NCBI GenBank assembly: GCA_016946835.1
Contig: JACVTC010000013.1
Location: 359,001 to 423,000, forward strand
Source of the DNA: Neocallimastix lanati (nom. inval.)
Taxonomy: Eukaryota; Neocallimastigomycota; Neocallimastigomycetes; Neocallimastigales; Neocallimastigaceae
DNA length: 64,000 bases
Direction: 5' to 3'
In this document: positions 11,246-22,097 of the stretch, one piece after another
How positions within the stretch are numbered: position 1 is the first letter of the stretch
Layout: each line of letters begins with the position of its first letter
Position numbers and translations under genes: made by a program
The notes under the pieces: model-generated
What the model saw: only the letters and a program-made list of their open reading frames with translations
Database searches by the model: none
Told to the model about the DNA's origin: nothing

Positions 11246-14200
11246 CTACATCGAAGCTGAGTTATACTTGACTATATTCTTCAAATGAACATTCCTATTC
11301 ATTTGAATTCCAGAATTTGGATCAGCTAAGGTAACCGTATTAAATTGTTTTTTTATAACTTTAAGAGGACCAACAAAATAAGGTTCTAGTTTAGTTCTTG
11401 AAAAATTTCTAACTAGAACTAAATCACCTTCCCTAATTCTTTTTCCTTCATTCAAACTATTCTTTTCCTCTCTTCTAGCAGCCCAATACTTATTTGCATT
11501 TTTAACATTTTCGGCTGCTTCTAAAGTCCATCGGTAATGATTTATAAATTTTTCTAACAACACTTCATCCGATGACTTATTAATATCCTTGGTAGGTCTA
11601 GCAGCAATATCAAAAGGCTGCTGATCCTCCCTACCATAAACCAACTCAAAACTTGAATGTTTTGTTACCTTATTTTTGGTAGTTCTAAGAGCCCATAAGG
11701 CGGATGGTAAAACTTCATCCCAATCCTTATTCTTAGAACCCAACAACCTCAATAACTTGCCGATCTCTTTATTACGGTTTTCCGTAAGTCCATTACTTTC
11801 AGGATGATATGTGGAAATAAACTTCACATATACATCATAGAGATCTAAAAATATTTTCGTCATGTCCGAGGTGAACTGAACACCATTGTCAGTTGTTATT
11901 ACCTGTGGAACACCATGACGAGCAAACACATTAATTAAGAACTTAATCACATCCTGTGATGTTATATTTTCCGTGGGTTCTGCTTCAACCCATTTGGTGA
12001 AGTAATCCACCACAACCATAATATATTGATTATTATTCTTCGTTTTAATCAAAGGTCCAATAATATCTAAACCCAAATGTATAAAAGGACCTTCTACTTT
12101 AGTTGGAATATTTTCTGTAGGTTCTGGATATGGTTGTGACCTATTCAACTGACACTTGTCACAACTTTGCACCACTCTTTTAATATCCATCACCATATTA
12201 TTCCAATAAAAACTTTTACGAAGCCTTTGATAAGTCTTATAATATCCCTCATGACCTATCTTATGGGCTTCTAAAATAAGTTTTACTCTTTCCGTTTGAT
12301 CCGTAATTAATTTACGATAGTCATTACCATCAACAAAATAATCTTCACCATCTATCGTAACAAATTTTTCATTTATAAAGTCTTTAATAGTTTTAGAAAG
12401 CAACTCTTCTTCTTCCTTTGAAGTTAACTTAGTTGCCAATACCACGGAATCATCTCTTTTCTTCATCCTAGATAATGCATCGGCTAACACATTTTTCTTA
12501 CCCATTTGATATTGAATTTCAACACCAAGGGTACTAACAGTTAAGCACCACCTTGCTTGCCTAGCATTATTAGGTTCCTTATTTTTAAAGAAACTGATTA
12601 AAGGTTTATGATCTGTTATTACTACTGTTTTATTAGGATTTCCTAATATATAAGATTTCAACTTAGTAATACAATAAATTAATGCAGCTCCTTCCAAGTC
12701 AGTAATGCCATAATTTTTCTCGGCTTTACTTAAACTTCTACTTATATAATGAACTGGATGTTCCTTTTTGGTTTCTAAATCTTCTTGGAGTAATACTCCT
12801 CCAATACCTTCATAGGAAGCATCCGTTCTAATTATAAACCTTTGATTAAAACTTGGATATTTTAAAATTGGAGCATTTATTAATTTTTCTTTTAACAGAT
12901 CAAAACTTTGTTGATGTTCATTATTCCATTTATATTTAACATTCTTTCTTAATAATTTACATAAAGGAGCAGAGATTTGGGCATATTTATCAATAAAGTT
13001 TCTATAATATCCTACTGCTCCAAGAAAAGATCGTAATTCATGAACATCAACAGGTGCTACCCACTCCTTGATAGCCTTAATTTTGCTATCCTGGGGACTT
13101 AAACCTTTCACTGATGCCTTATGACTTAAGACTTCTACTTCAGTCTGCATAAAGGCACATTTTTCAATGTTAATTTTCAATTTGTGTTGGCGAAATACTT
13201 CCAACACTTGCCTAATGTGGCTTATGTGTTCTTCTATACTCTTAGAGTATATTAAAATATCATCTATAAAGTTAAAAACAAACTTTCCTATAAATGGGAA
13301 AAGAATCCTATTCATTTCCCTTTGAAATGTAGCTGGGGCTCCGGTTAAACCAAAAGGCATAACCTTGAATTGGTAGTTACCAAATTTTGTGGTGAAGGTG
13401 GTAATTTCTACACTTTCCTCATCCATCAAAATTTGATGATAACCAGAATAAAGATCCATTGTTGTAAAAATCTGTGCCCCATCTAAACTATCAAATATCT
13501 CATCAATGTAAGGTAATGAATAAGAATCTTTAACTGTTAAATCATTAACCTTACGATAATCAATACATAATCGCCATTTACCGTTCTTCTTCGGTACTAA
13601 CACTATTGGCGATGACCATTCGGAACAAGAAGGTTCAATTAATTTCTTATTAATTAATTTAATTAATTCCTCCTTAAGTATATCCGACTTAAATTTAACT
13701 AATCTATAGCACCTTTGCTTAACTGGTTTCACACCAGGAATTAAATTAATCTTATGTGGAGGAAGATCAGAAGGTGTTAATTCTTCTGAAGAAGTAGCAA
13801 CTATTTCTAAGTTCTCCTCCAGAATTTTAATTATTTCATCTTTATATTTTTCGTTTAAAGTATTTAGGAAAATTTCATGATGAATATATTGCTTTGGGGA
13901 TAATCCTTCAATTTTCTTTAAATCATTCTTTTTGGAATCCTCATCCAAAGCCTTAATCATACACAACAACTTTTCTTCATCTTCATAATCATTATTAATA
14001 GGTGCAATAACGTCAATTACTCCCTCAGGAGTAATTTGACACAAACTATATAAAATGGGGTGGATAAACAAATTATAATCAATTTGGGTTTTTAAGTTAA
14101 TTAGAATATCGTAAAAAGGATCCTCCTTTTCTACTATTCTACAATTAACCATTAATACAAGATTATTAATCTTTACTGGCACCCGAATGATATAACCTTC

Positions 14201-15295
14201 CGAGTAATCATCATTCTTAGTTGCCAACCTAATTCTGCCACGACTAATATCAATAGGTTCATATTCGGACGGAAGCTTATCTAAAAATTGTTGAGTAATT
14301 ATACTTAAATTACTACATGAATCAATTAAAGCCTTCCCCGAAACACCTTCAACTGTAACATCAACCATGGCAATATCCTCTTCACATGGTTCGTTACCTT
14401 TACTTTTATAAGTGTGGTCTATGTTATTAACGACCACAGTCGTGGCTGACACATTATCCAACACCCCAGAGATATTAGATTGGTCCCTATCCAATTTAAT
14501 ACCCTGTGACACCTTATATCTTAATTTTGGAGCAGCATCCAATAACTGTCCAAAAGTAATATTGCAATGGGCAGAATTTAAATCTTTAAGAATATCATAT
14601 TCTTCTTCCCCCGATTGCATCTTAATTTTCCTAGATACCCTAGAACTTTTAGTTTCTTTTTGAGTATCTTTATCTTTACTATTTAACACCCTAGTTAAAT
14701 CAATTACTTTATTATTCTCCTTCACAATACTTTTATTATTATCATTATTTTCTTTCATTAAATTTTTATTCTTTCTTTTATCATTATTTACATTATTTAC
14801 AATAACTTCATCATTCACTAATGAATTATTATTAATATTATCATTACTATTATCATTACTATGATTATTACTATAATTAGTATTACTATTACTAGCTCTT
14901 TCATTATCACGAATTTGTCTTTCAATCTCTTTTTCTTTTTCAATTCGTGGTTGAGCTAGAATAGATGGTTTAATTTGTTTAACAATTTTATTACTTATAT
15001 TATTTTCTTTTACTTCTCGTTCTTTCTGTTTTCGTAATGCAGGAGTTATTATAGGTTTAGGATTCTCCTTCAACGACTTATGAATCCTTTTCTCTGCACT
15101 ACCTTCATCATTATTAACATCATAAATTTTACGTTTAGATGCTCCTACTAAATAATCAACTTTCTTTTTATTAACCACCCTTTTATTAGCAGGAGTTTCT
15201 TCAATATTAGAAAGACGAGAATTTTTAATTTCTTTTTGATATTTAAGTGAAGCTGCTTTATTAAGTATGGGAGAGCTTCTTATCCCATTACTCAA
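11246..15295 (-). CDS. pol: Ty3/gypsy pol polyprotein
   Basis: An open frame of 1,349 codons. The N-terminal about 270 residues are charged and Asn-rich. A retropepsin-like protease region follows (ALIDSCSNLSII near residue 320), then reverse transcriptase (PIVLVPKKNGKWRLCIDYR near residue 570, active-site FIDDILIYS near 690), RNase H (TDASYEGIGGVLLQE near 810), and integrase with an HHCC zinc finger (HKIGHEGYYK to CDKCQ) and a D,D-35-E core (LDIIGPL, TTDNGVQF, HPESNGLTENRNKE). The C-terminus has a GPY/F-like module (EPYFVGPLKVI). The start overlaps the end of gag by four bases, a stop-restart arrangement seen in some retroelements. Composition is much less A+T-rich than the flanks. Confidence 0.95.
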   Translation of the reverse strand: MSNGIRSSPILNKAASLKYQKEIKNSRLSNIEETPANKRVVNKKKVDYLVGASKRKIYDVNNDEGSAEKRIHKSLKENPKPIITPALRKQKEREVKENNISNKIVKQIKPSILAQPRIEKEKEIERQIRDNERASNSNTNYSNNHSNDNSNDNINNNSLVNDEVIVNNVNNDKRKNKNLMKENNDNNKSIVKENNKVIDLTRVLNSKDKDTQKETKSSRVSRKIKMQSGEEEYDILKDLNSAHCNITFGQLLDAAPKLRYKVSQGIKLDRDQSNISGVLDNVSATTVVVNNIDHTYKSKGNEPCEEDIAMVDVTVEGVSGKALIDSCSNLSIITQQFLDKLPSEYEPIDISRGRIRLATKNDDYSEGYIIRVPVKINNLVLMVNCRIVEKEDPFYDILINLKTQIDYNLFIHPILYSLCQITPEGVIDVIAPINNDYEDEEKLLCMIKALDEDSKKNDLKKIEGLSPKQYIHHEIFLNTLNEKYKDEIIKILEENLEIVATSSEELTPSDLPPHKINLIPGVKPVKQRCYRLVKFKSDILKEELIKLINKKLIEPSCSEWSSPIVLVPKKNGKWRLCIDYRKVNDLTVKDSYSLPYIDEIFDSLDGAQIFTTMDLYSGYHQILMDEESVEITTFTTKFGNYQFKVMPFGLTGAPATFQREMNRILFPFIGKFVFNFIDDILIYSKSIEEHISHIRQVLEVFRQHKLKINIEKCAFMQTEVEVLSHKASVKGLSPQDSKIKAIKEWVAPVDVHELRSFLGAVGYYRNFIDKYAQISAPLCKLLRKNVKYKWNNEHQQSFDLLKEKLINAPILKYPSFNQRFIIRTDASYEGIGGVLLQEDLETKKEHPVHYISRSLSKAEKNYGITDLEGAALIYCITKLKSYILGNPNKTVVITDHKPLISFFKNKEPNNARQARWCLTVSTLGVEIQYQMGKKNVLADALSRMKKRDDSVVLATKLTSKEEEELLSKTIKDFINEKFVTIDGEDYFVDGNDYRKLITDQTERVKLILEAHKIGHEGYYKTYQRLRKSFYWNNMVMDIKRVVQSCDKCQLNRSQPYPEPTENIPTKVEGPFIHLGLDIIGPLIKTKNNNQYIMVVVDYFTKWVEAEPTENITSQDVIKFLINVFARHGVPQVITTDNGVQFTSDMTKIFLDLYDVYVKFISTYHPESNGLTENRNKEIGKLLRLLGSKNKDWDEVLPSALWALRTTKNKVTKHSSFELVYGREDQQPFDIAARPTKDINKSSDEVLLEKFINHYRWTLEAAENVKNANKYWAARREEKNSLNEGKRIREGDLVLVRNFSRTKLEPYFVGPLKVIKKQFNTVTLADPNSGIQMNRNVHLKNIVKYNSASM

Positions 15296-15975
15296 TTTAA
15301 ACGTTTATTGTTTCTAATTTCCTTCCTATTTTTCTCAACAATTGCTCTCAACTTTGGGCAATTGTTTTGATAATGACCTGGTTCTTTACAGAAATAACAA
15401 GCCTTTATTGTTAAACTTCTTATTTTTCTTGTTAATTCCTCTATGTCATTATCTTCTTTAGGTTTAATATTAACTTTTTGTTCTAACTTATTTTTAATAG
15501 GAGGATGAAAATTAACTCTATTACTAAAAGAAGATGTATTTGCAGAAGGTGAAGGGGTAGTAGGATGTCTTCTTTGATTACTACCCATATAATTTAACCT
15601 ATCTGCTTTTTCAGCAATTTTAAAGGCTTTTGACAGAGAAATGTTATCAAATAAGGTTAGACGTTTCCAGGCTTCAACATTGTTTTCAATGGAGTCTGTG
15701 TAATCTAAAACACTTATCTGACTTCTTTTCTTTTTATTTAATTTTAAATATAAAGTTTTATACTTAATATTAAAATCTTTGATTCTTTCATTTCTCTTAA
15801 TTCTTAGAGCACGTAGCTCTCTTAATAAATTATTTTGATCCTCCCTAATGCCATAAAATTCTTCTATAGCTTTTACAATTCTATTAAGGGAAGGATAAGC
15901 CTTATTCTTTTTATCAATTTCTTTATCTTCTTCATTATCATCATCCTCATCTTCATCATTAATATCCTTATAATT

Positions 15976-16012
<37 letters not shown>

Positions 16013-16249
16013 CTCTTTATTATTATCATCCATTAATTCTTGGATGACTTTCCTGGTTTCACCAATTGAGGTTAAAACACAGGCATAAAATATAATCTTG
16101 GAGTCTTCAACATGTTCAAGCTTTATCCAAAGCTCTAAATCAGACTTCCAAGTTTTAACATCTAAATTTTCTTTGGATATTTTTTCAATATCCTTAAGTT
16201 CCTTTTTTAAATCTTTAAAATTAATTGTACTCATTTTAAAAAAACACAC
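15292..16249 (-). mobile_element. gag: Gag region of the gypsy element
   Basis: This region lies just upstream of pol on the minus strand. The N-terminal part has the capsid-like pattern seen in fungal gypsy Gag (DVKTWKSDLELWIKLEHVED). The middle is rich in Asp, encoded by an (ATC)n-complement microsatellite near 15970-16015, and the C-terminal part carries a CCHC zinc knuckle (CYFCKEPGHYQNNC) near 15370-15410. The similar gag at 20131-20805 shows the same order. It is not one continuous frame in this copy; the protein level is otherwise well preserved. Confidence 0.8.
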
Positions 16250-16612
16250 TTTTAAAAAAAAAAATAAAATAAAAAAAATTGTTTTATTAATTATTTAATT
16301 GCTATATTTTTATTTATTTATTTATTTATTTACAATTAAAATTATATATTTAAGTAATTTATATCTCTAGTGAGACGTTTCCGGCTAGTGTATATTTAAT
16401 TTTGCTATATACACCCGTACTCCCCCTCCTGGACACTAGAATAAATATAAATTAATAAACTAGTTGGAGTGTTCACTATTCTTTCAAGCTAATAACCCCT
16501 TTCGTTTATCTTTACTTAAATAAAAAAAAATATATACAATTATTTACTAAAAAAATTTTTTTTTTTTTTTTTTTAATATAGCAATTAAAAATATTTAAAA
16601 ACACAAAAATTA

Positions 16613-16653
<41 letters not shown>

Positions 16654-17240
16654 TTATTTATTTATTTGTTATCGGTTATTATTACAATATTTACAATTAC
16701 AATTACAATTACAATTATTATTAAGTTTATATAATTACAACTTAAAAAAAAAACAAATAAACTTAATTAAAAACAAGGTAAATTAACAAACCTAATACAA
16801 CTTGAAAAACCGCTATCTATTACAACTGCCGACCACGCAGAGGGACCTTAGTATTTCGGTATACTAAGTGAATTTGCCTGAGTCAAGTGGAGGAGCACCC
16901 AAACCGTGTTGAACGTATAATGGGTGATCTATAGGGTAATTTCTGCTTCCCAACAGTATTTACCGCTATATCTAATCGGGGTTCGATTAGTTAGTAACCG
17001 GCCCCTCTCCAGACACCTGATTAAACCACTCGCAATTATAGAATTATCTATAACTGCTTAGTACGCAGTACACTCAGTATATAGTTTTATTTGGAGCACG
17101 CGAAGACCAAATAAAACTGATGTTAATTTTTATTACTACCACAACAACAACAATCACAACAACAACACCAACCACAACAACAACACAAAAACCGATAACA
17201 ATAAAAAAAAAATATGATGATGAATGTAAAAGTGTGAAAA

Positions 17241-17273
<33 letters not shown>

Positions 17274-17758
17274 TAATTTAATTTAATTTAATTCTATTAA
17301 ATTTAATTTAAAAAAATTATTCTCATAATTCCAAAAAAAAAAAAAAATAAGTCCTAGTAGTTCCAATTTCCTTCTTGGTCTTATCCTTCTTGGTCTTCTT
17401 CTTGGTATTCTTCTTGGTCTTCTTCTTGGTCTTCTTCTTGGTCTTCTTCTTGGTCTTCTTCTTGGTCTTCTTCTTGGTCTTCTTCTTGGTTTTCTTCTTG
17501 GTCTTCTTCTTGGTCTTCTTCTTGGTCTTCTTCTTGGTCTTCTTCTTGGTCTTCTTCTTGGTCTTCTTCTTGGTCTTCTTCTTGGTTTTCTTTTTCTTGG
17601 TCTTCTTCCACTTGGTTTTCTTCTTGATCTTCTTTTTCTTGGTCTTCTTCCACTTGGTCTACTTCTTGGTCTTCTTTTTCTTGGTCTTCTTTTTCTTGGT
17701 CTTCTTCCACTTGGTCTACTTCTTCTTCTTCTACTTCTTCTACTTCTTCTACTTCTTC

Positions 17759-17790
<32 letters not shown>

Positions 17791-17798
17791 CTTCTTCT
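16250..17798 (-). other. Structured leader of the gypsy element
   Basis: A 1.5-kb untranslated leader separates the primer site from gag. Two GC-richer islands (16361-16510 and 16800-17120) contain a series of near-perfect hairpins. These are 16366-16440 (outer TCTAGTG/CACTAGA, inner GTGTATAT/ATATACAC), 16847-16868 (8-bp stem, UUCG-containing loop), 16972-16990 (CTAATCG/CGATTAG), 17036-17053, 17054-17068 and 17083-17118 (12-bp stem AGTTTTATTTGG/CCAAATAAAACT). Between them are poly-T runs, a CAA/ACC-rich stretch (17140-17200) and a 12-base minisatellite (17375-17798). Such leaders in LTR elements are known to hold dimerisation, packaging or translation signals; which applies here is unknown. 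Confidence 0.75.
17375..17798 (-). repeat. 12-bp minisatellite and GAA tract in the gypsy leader
   Basis: On the plus strand the unit is TTCTTCTTGGTC repeated about twenty times, then degenerate units, then (CTT)n reaching the primer site. On the minus strand this is purine-only apart from the C's of GACCAA. It holds an open frame from 17842 to 17381 (153 codons) made almost only of Glu, Asp and Gln, with a start codon inside the LTR. I regard the frame as a by-product of the repeat. Confidence 0.8.
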
Positions 17799-17816
17799 TC
17801 CCCGATATCTCCACCA
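17799..17816 (-). other. Primer binding site complementary to tRNA-Ala(UGC)
   Basis: The plus strand reads TCCCCGATATCTCCACCA. This equals the last 15 bases of the tRNA-Ala gene at 5588-5659 followed by the post-transcriptional CCA, an 18-base match. On the minus strand it sits five bases (AAAAT) inside the 5' LTR, the expected place for a minus-strand primer site. Confidence 0.93.
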
Positions 17817-17821
17817 ATTTT

Positions 17822-18833
17822 TGGTAGACTCGGGGTTGACACTTAGATATTTAAAATCAAGCAGGGGGGAACGGGTATTACCCTGCTTTGATTTTAAATA
17901 ATAAAAAAAAATAATTATTTATTAAAAGTTATTTTTTTTATTAATATAAAATTTTATTATTAAAAATACACACTTAATTTTTAAGAAATTGTTACAATAT
18001 TTATATTTTTTTATAAATTTAAAGTATAATTAATTGTTTATAATTTAAGTAATTTTATAGAATTATTGAATTAATTTTATATCAATAATTCATTTTTGTT
18101 TTAATTTTTATAAATATAATAATATAATATTCAAATATAATTTAATTAAAAATAATTATAAAATAAATATATAGAAAATAGTTTTTACTATTTTCTTTGA
18201 TATTTTTAAGTTAAATAAATTGTTTTTAAAGATTAATATAATAAATTTAATAATCTTTAATTATTTTAAATAATACTTGTAATTATTTTCAAAATAAAAT
18301 AAAATTTTTATAATATTTAATTAATAAATTTGATAATATTTAAATAATAATTTTTATAATAAGTAAAAATTTTTAATAATAATTTTTAATAATAAATTTA
18401 ATTAATAATCTTAATAATTTTATAATAATATTTAATAGTTATAATATATAAATTTTTATAATAATATTTAATAATTTTAATAATTTTATAATATTAATAA
18501 TTTATAATAATTTTTAGAATAATATTTAATTAATAATTTTAATAATTTTATAATAATTTTTATAATAATATTTAATTAATAGTTTTAATAATTTAGTATC
18601 TTAAAAGTATAATTTTAATATTTACAATTGTATTTTAATATATACATATATTTAATAATATAACAATAAAGTAATTAATTAAAATTTATTTACATTATTT
18701 ACAAGTGTAAATTAATTTATATCAAAATAAATTAAATTTACAATGAGGTTTAGGTTATGAAGAATATAGGAAAGTACAATTTAGTAAAGAATTATTAATA
18801 ATAAAATAAAGGTTATTAATTCATTCTTTACCA
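17822..18833 (-). repeat. 5' LTR of the gypsy element
   Basis: This 1012-base copy is the partner of the 3' LTR at 10211-11222 and I saw no differences between them. The outer flank is TAAT. Confidence 0.92.
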
Positions 18834-19680
18834 TAATCTTAATAATAATTAACTTGTCTTAGTTGTTAGTAACTAAGTCACTGATTTGAACTTCTCTTGT
18901 TCAAACCCGCGTAATTTCTTTTTATGAAAAATTTATTTTAAAAGTTCTTATCTTATCAAAAATTATTTTAAAAGTTCTTATCTTATCAAAAAAAATTTTT
19001 TTTATCTTATCAAAAGTTTTATCAAATTAATTTAATTGGTTTAAATTTATATCATAAAATATTCTTTTTGAAAATTTTTTGTATAAATACGAGTGAATTT
19101 TTCTTCAAAAAATTTTTTAAAAAAATCGTGTTTTTTATTAATTATTTAATAAGTAATTTAATTACAAATTTTTAATTAATAAATAAAAAAAAAAATAAAT
19201 AAATAAATTTTTACTTTTAAAAAATAATAAATTTTTTTAAAAAAAAAACTATTTACTTATTATTCAATTTTTTTATACAAACCTAGTGATGTTAATTATT
19301 TTGGATTCTAATCCAATTCACGTTACAATAATAAATATAATAAATATAACTATATAATTCTTAAAATGAAAATAAGAATAATAAAGTTAAATATATAAGA
19401 ATATAATTATATAATAAATATGAATATAATAAATAATATCAACTATATATATTTAATTATAATTAAAATAACTAAACCTATTTCATTATATCATATATTA
19501 TAATATATAGAAGTATTATGTATTTTTAATATAAACTTTAAAATAAATATGAATAGTTAAGTTATATATATAATAATATTCTTATTATATATATTTAGAA
19601 GAAATTAACTATTTAATATATTTAATATATTTCATATTATCATGAATAATATATATATAAATATTGAATAATATATGAAT
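18834..19680. other. No gene; degenerate tRNA-like segment at left
   Basis: At 18859-18876 TTAG/CTAA could close a D-arm-like loop, and GTTCAAACCC at 18899-18908 matches a pol III B box, 31 bases on. The rest of a tRNA fold does not close, so this is at best a tRNA-derived SINE head or a dead tRNA. The remainder is A+T-rich, with a duplicated block of about 30 bases near 18945-18995. Confidence 0.35.
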
Positions 19681-19784
19681 AAGAAATTATTTCAAATATT
19701 ATTGACAAAAGAGATATAAATTTAATATTTAATAATTATTATTAAATATGCAAATATGTTGCCACACATATTTATTTTATATCA
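19681..19784 (-). mobile_element. Partial LTR family C, abutting a complete copy
   Basis: Only the right third of the LTR is recognisable, ending ACACATATTTATTTTATATCA. It is followed by TTAT and then the complete LTR at 19789. Its left part has diverged or been lost. Confidence 0.6.
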
Positions 19785-19788
19785 TTAT

Positions 19789-20173
19789 TGATATGCGGAA
19801 CTTTTATATGCAATAATTTATAAGCAGTGGGTTTTAAATAATGGTAGTTTAGTAAATTTTATTAATAAAATTATAATATTCGTACAATTAAAATAATAAT
19901 TCTAATTCCTAAAATTTTACAAGAGAGTTCTCTATTTCTAATATAAATAATTTAATCTATTTATAAGAAATAGGTAATATATTAATTATATATTCTAATA
20001 TATAGAACTATATAAATTTTATATGAAATAAAGTATTATAATTATTATAAATATAATAATACATATTGAAATAAAATAAAATAAAATAATTATTATCAAA
20101 AAGATATAAATTTATATTTTATAATTATTATTAAATATACAAATATGTTACTACACATATTTGTTTTATATCA
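19789..20173 (-). mobile_element. LTR family C (385 bp)
   Basis: The copy begins TGATATGCGGAAC and ends TTTTATATCA, giving TGATAT/ATATCA ends. TTAT lies on both sides (19785-19788 and 20174-20177). It adjoins the gag relic on its right, so it probably is the 3' LTR of that minus-strand element. Near-identical blocks occur at 53852 and 55245. Confidence 0.78.
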
Positions 20174-20965
20174 TTATTATTAAAATTTTTGTTATTATGT
20201 GAATTAAATTTTTGATTGTAAGAAGAACTTCCATTAGAGCTTCCAGTTCTTTTACCACATTCATTTTCAACTTCATCAATTAATTCATATGTAGAAAAGG
20301 CTTTTACTAGACTAATTCTTTTTCCCGCAAGTTTTACACCTTTCCATGCTTCTTTCTTGTTAAAAATTGACTTCAAATAATCAGAAACACAAATACATCT
20401 TCGATCATCTTCATCAAGTTTATTATATAATTCTTTGTATTCTTTATTAAATTCCTTGATGTTTCCTCTAGTAGATATCGTCATATTCTTAAGTTTATCA
20501 ATAATGTTTTCTGGATCCAAATCGTGAAAGTCTAAAAGAGCATCTTGTATTTCTTCTAAAGAGGGATAAACATTTTGATTATCCTCATCTTTAGTTACTA
20601 ATGCATTTAGGAAATGGATACTCTTACCAATTACTTTAAATTTACAGTTATTAAAAATTTCTTCTTCGTCTTTAATATGATAAAGAGTGATCCAAGCCCT
20701 CATTTGATTGTACCAAACATCAATATCCTTATTTGTATCTGAAAGGATTTGAATGCATTGGAATAGCATTAGGTTATTTTGGTTCATAATTAATTCTTCA
20801 GTCATTTTCTTAACTTTAATTTTATCTTCTAATTGACTGAAAAATACTTTAATCGAAAATAATATTTTTTTTATATTATTATATTTTATTTTATTTTATT
20901 ACAAAATAATATTAAAATTTAATAAATATATTTTTCCTCCCACAAGAGCCGATATCTCCATTAAA
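20131..20965 (-). mobile_element. gag: Gypsy gag relic with degraded tRNA-Ala primer site
   Basis: A 224-codon minus-strand frame (20131-20805) encodes a Gag-like protein (DIDVWYNQMRAWITLYHIKD and VSDYLKSIFNKKEAW). The same pattern occurs in the gag region of the full-length element, but the two are well diverged. The C-terminus is Asn/Ser-rich and runs into the LTR, and no pol is present. Upstream, at 20949-20960, CCGATATCTCCA matches the tRNA-Ala 3' end, as expected for a primer site. A TGATAT at 20966 may be the edge of the 5' LTR. It is a heavily deleted element. Confidence 0.75.
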
Positions 20966-21426
20966 TGATATACAATTCAAAAGTTGGATGTACTTTTATT
21001 GGGATTTATTTATTAAATTTATTAAAGTATTATTTATTTATTTATTTAATTTTATTATTGAGATTACATATATTTAAAAGCTATCTAACAACTTTCTTAT
21101 ATTTTTAATTACACACTAACTTACATTACACTTCTCTTAATTCAGAGAAATGCTTTATTTTTATATTATTTAGTTATAATTAACTATTTAATTAATTGTT
21201 CTTGTGATTAAAATAAACTATTAAATGAATATAAATATTAATAATTATTATTTAAGGAAATATTTAGTAATTATATAAATATAAATATAGAATAATAAGA
21301 ATATAATTAAAACATTGATTTATGCTATAAAATTTATTATTAATTATAAATATAATTAATATATAGAAATTAAGCCACATATTAAAATATTATAAAATCT
21401 TTAAATTTATATTTTATTTTATATTA
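20966..21426. other. Possible decayed 5' LTR; otherwise nothing recognised
   Basis: The stretch starts TGATATAC next to a tRNA-Ala-like primer site, so it sits where a 5' LTR of the minus-strand gypsy relic should be. It cannot be aligned convincingly by eye with the 385-base family C LTRs. No coding frame is seen. Confidence 0.3.
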
Positions 21427-22057
21427 AGGTTTGAATATTTCGAGTGTGGCATTTCGCAAAAGTTTCATTTCGCAAAATTTTAATAAATAGATAAATAAAT
21501 AATAAAATAAATAAATAATAAATTTATAATATATTAATAAATAAAAATTTTATAAATAATAAATAATTAAATAGATATTTTTTATTTTATTAGCAGAAAA
21601 AAAAATAGTTAATAATTTTTAATAATAATAATAAAATTATTAAATTTAATAAAAAGAAATATTAATAATAATAAAAAATAAAAAGTTTTATAATTAACAG
21701 TAAAAATAAAATAAAAATAATAATAAAAAATAAAAAGTTTTATAATTAACAGTAAAAAATAAAATAAAAATAATAATAATAAAATAAAAAGGAACAAATT
21801 ATAAAAATAAAATAAAAAGATTGATAATAAAATATAAAAAATAAAATAGAAATAAAAAAAAGAATTATTAATAAAAAATAAAAAGATTAATAATTAAAAA
21901 ATAAAAAATAAAATAAATATGAGAAAATAGAATGAAGAATGAAAATAAAAAATTTTATATCTAATAATAAAAAAAAATAAAAAATAAAAAAAATAATACC
22001 ACATAAAATCATCCTAACTTTGTGCTACTTTTAACTCCCTTTTTTTAAGATTTCCTC

Positions 22058-22097
<40 letters not shown>

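Larger units (their letters stand above)
10211..18833 (-). mobile_element. Full-length Ty3/gypsy LTR retrotransposon (young)
   Basis: The element is 8.6 kb with LTRs at 10211-11222 and 17822-18833, both 1012 bases and without visible differences. They have TGGTA/TACCA ends and TAAT on both outer flanks (10207-10210 and 18834-18837). On the minus strand the order is LTR, primer binding site, long structured leader, gag, pol, purine-rich tract (AGAGGGGGCA, complement of 11223-11236) and LTR. The pol order protease, reverse transcriptase, RNase H, integrase places it in Ty3/gypsy (Metaviridae type). LTR identity implies very recent insertion. It looks whole or nearly so: pol is one open frame, and gag is not a single continuous frame, so there is at most about one break. 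Confidence 0.93.

Noticed and set aside
14412-14663. 83-codon plus-strand frame
   Set aside because: Antisense shadow of the gypsy pol frame.
17375-17827. 150-codon plus-strand frame of Phe/Leu/Val repeats
   Set aside because: It is the complement of the 12-base minisatellite in the gypsy leader; its periodicity comes entirely from the DNA repeat.
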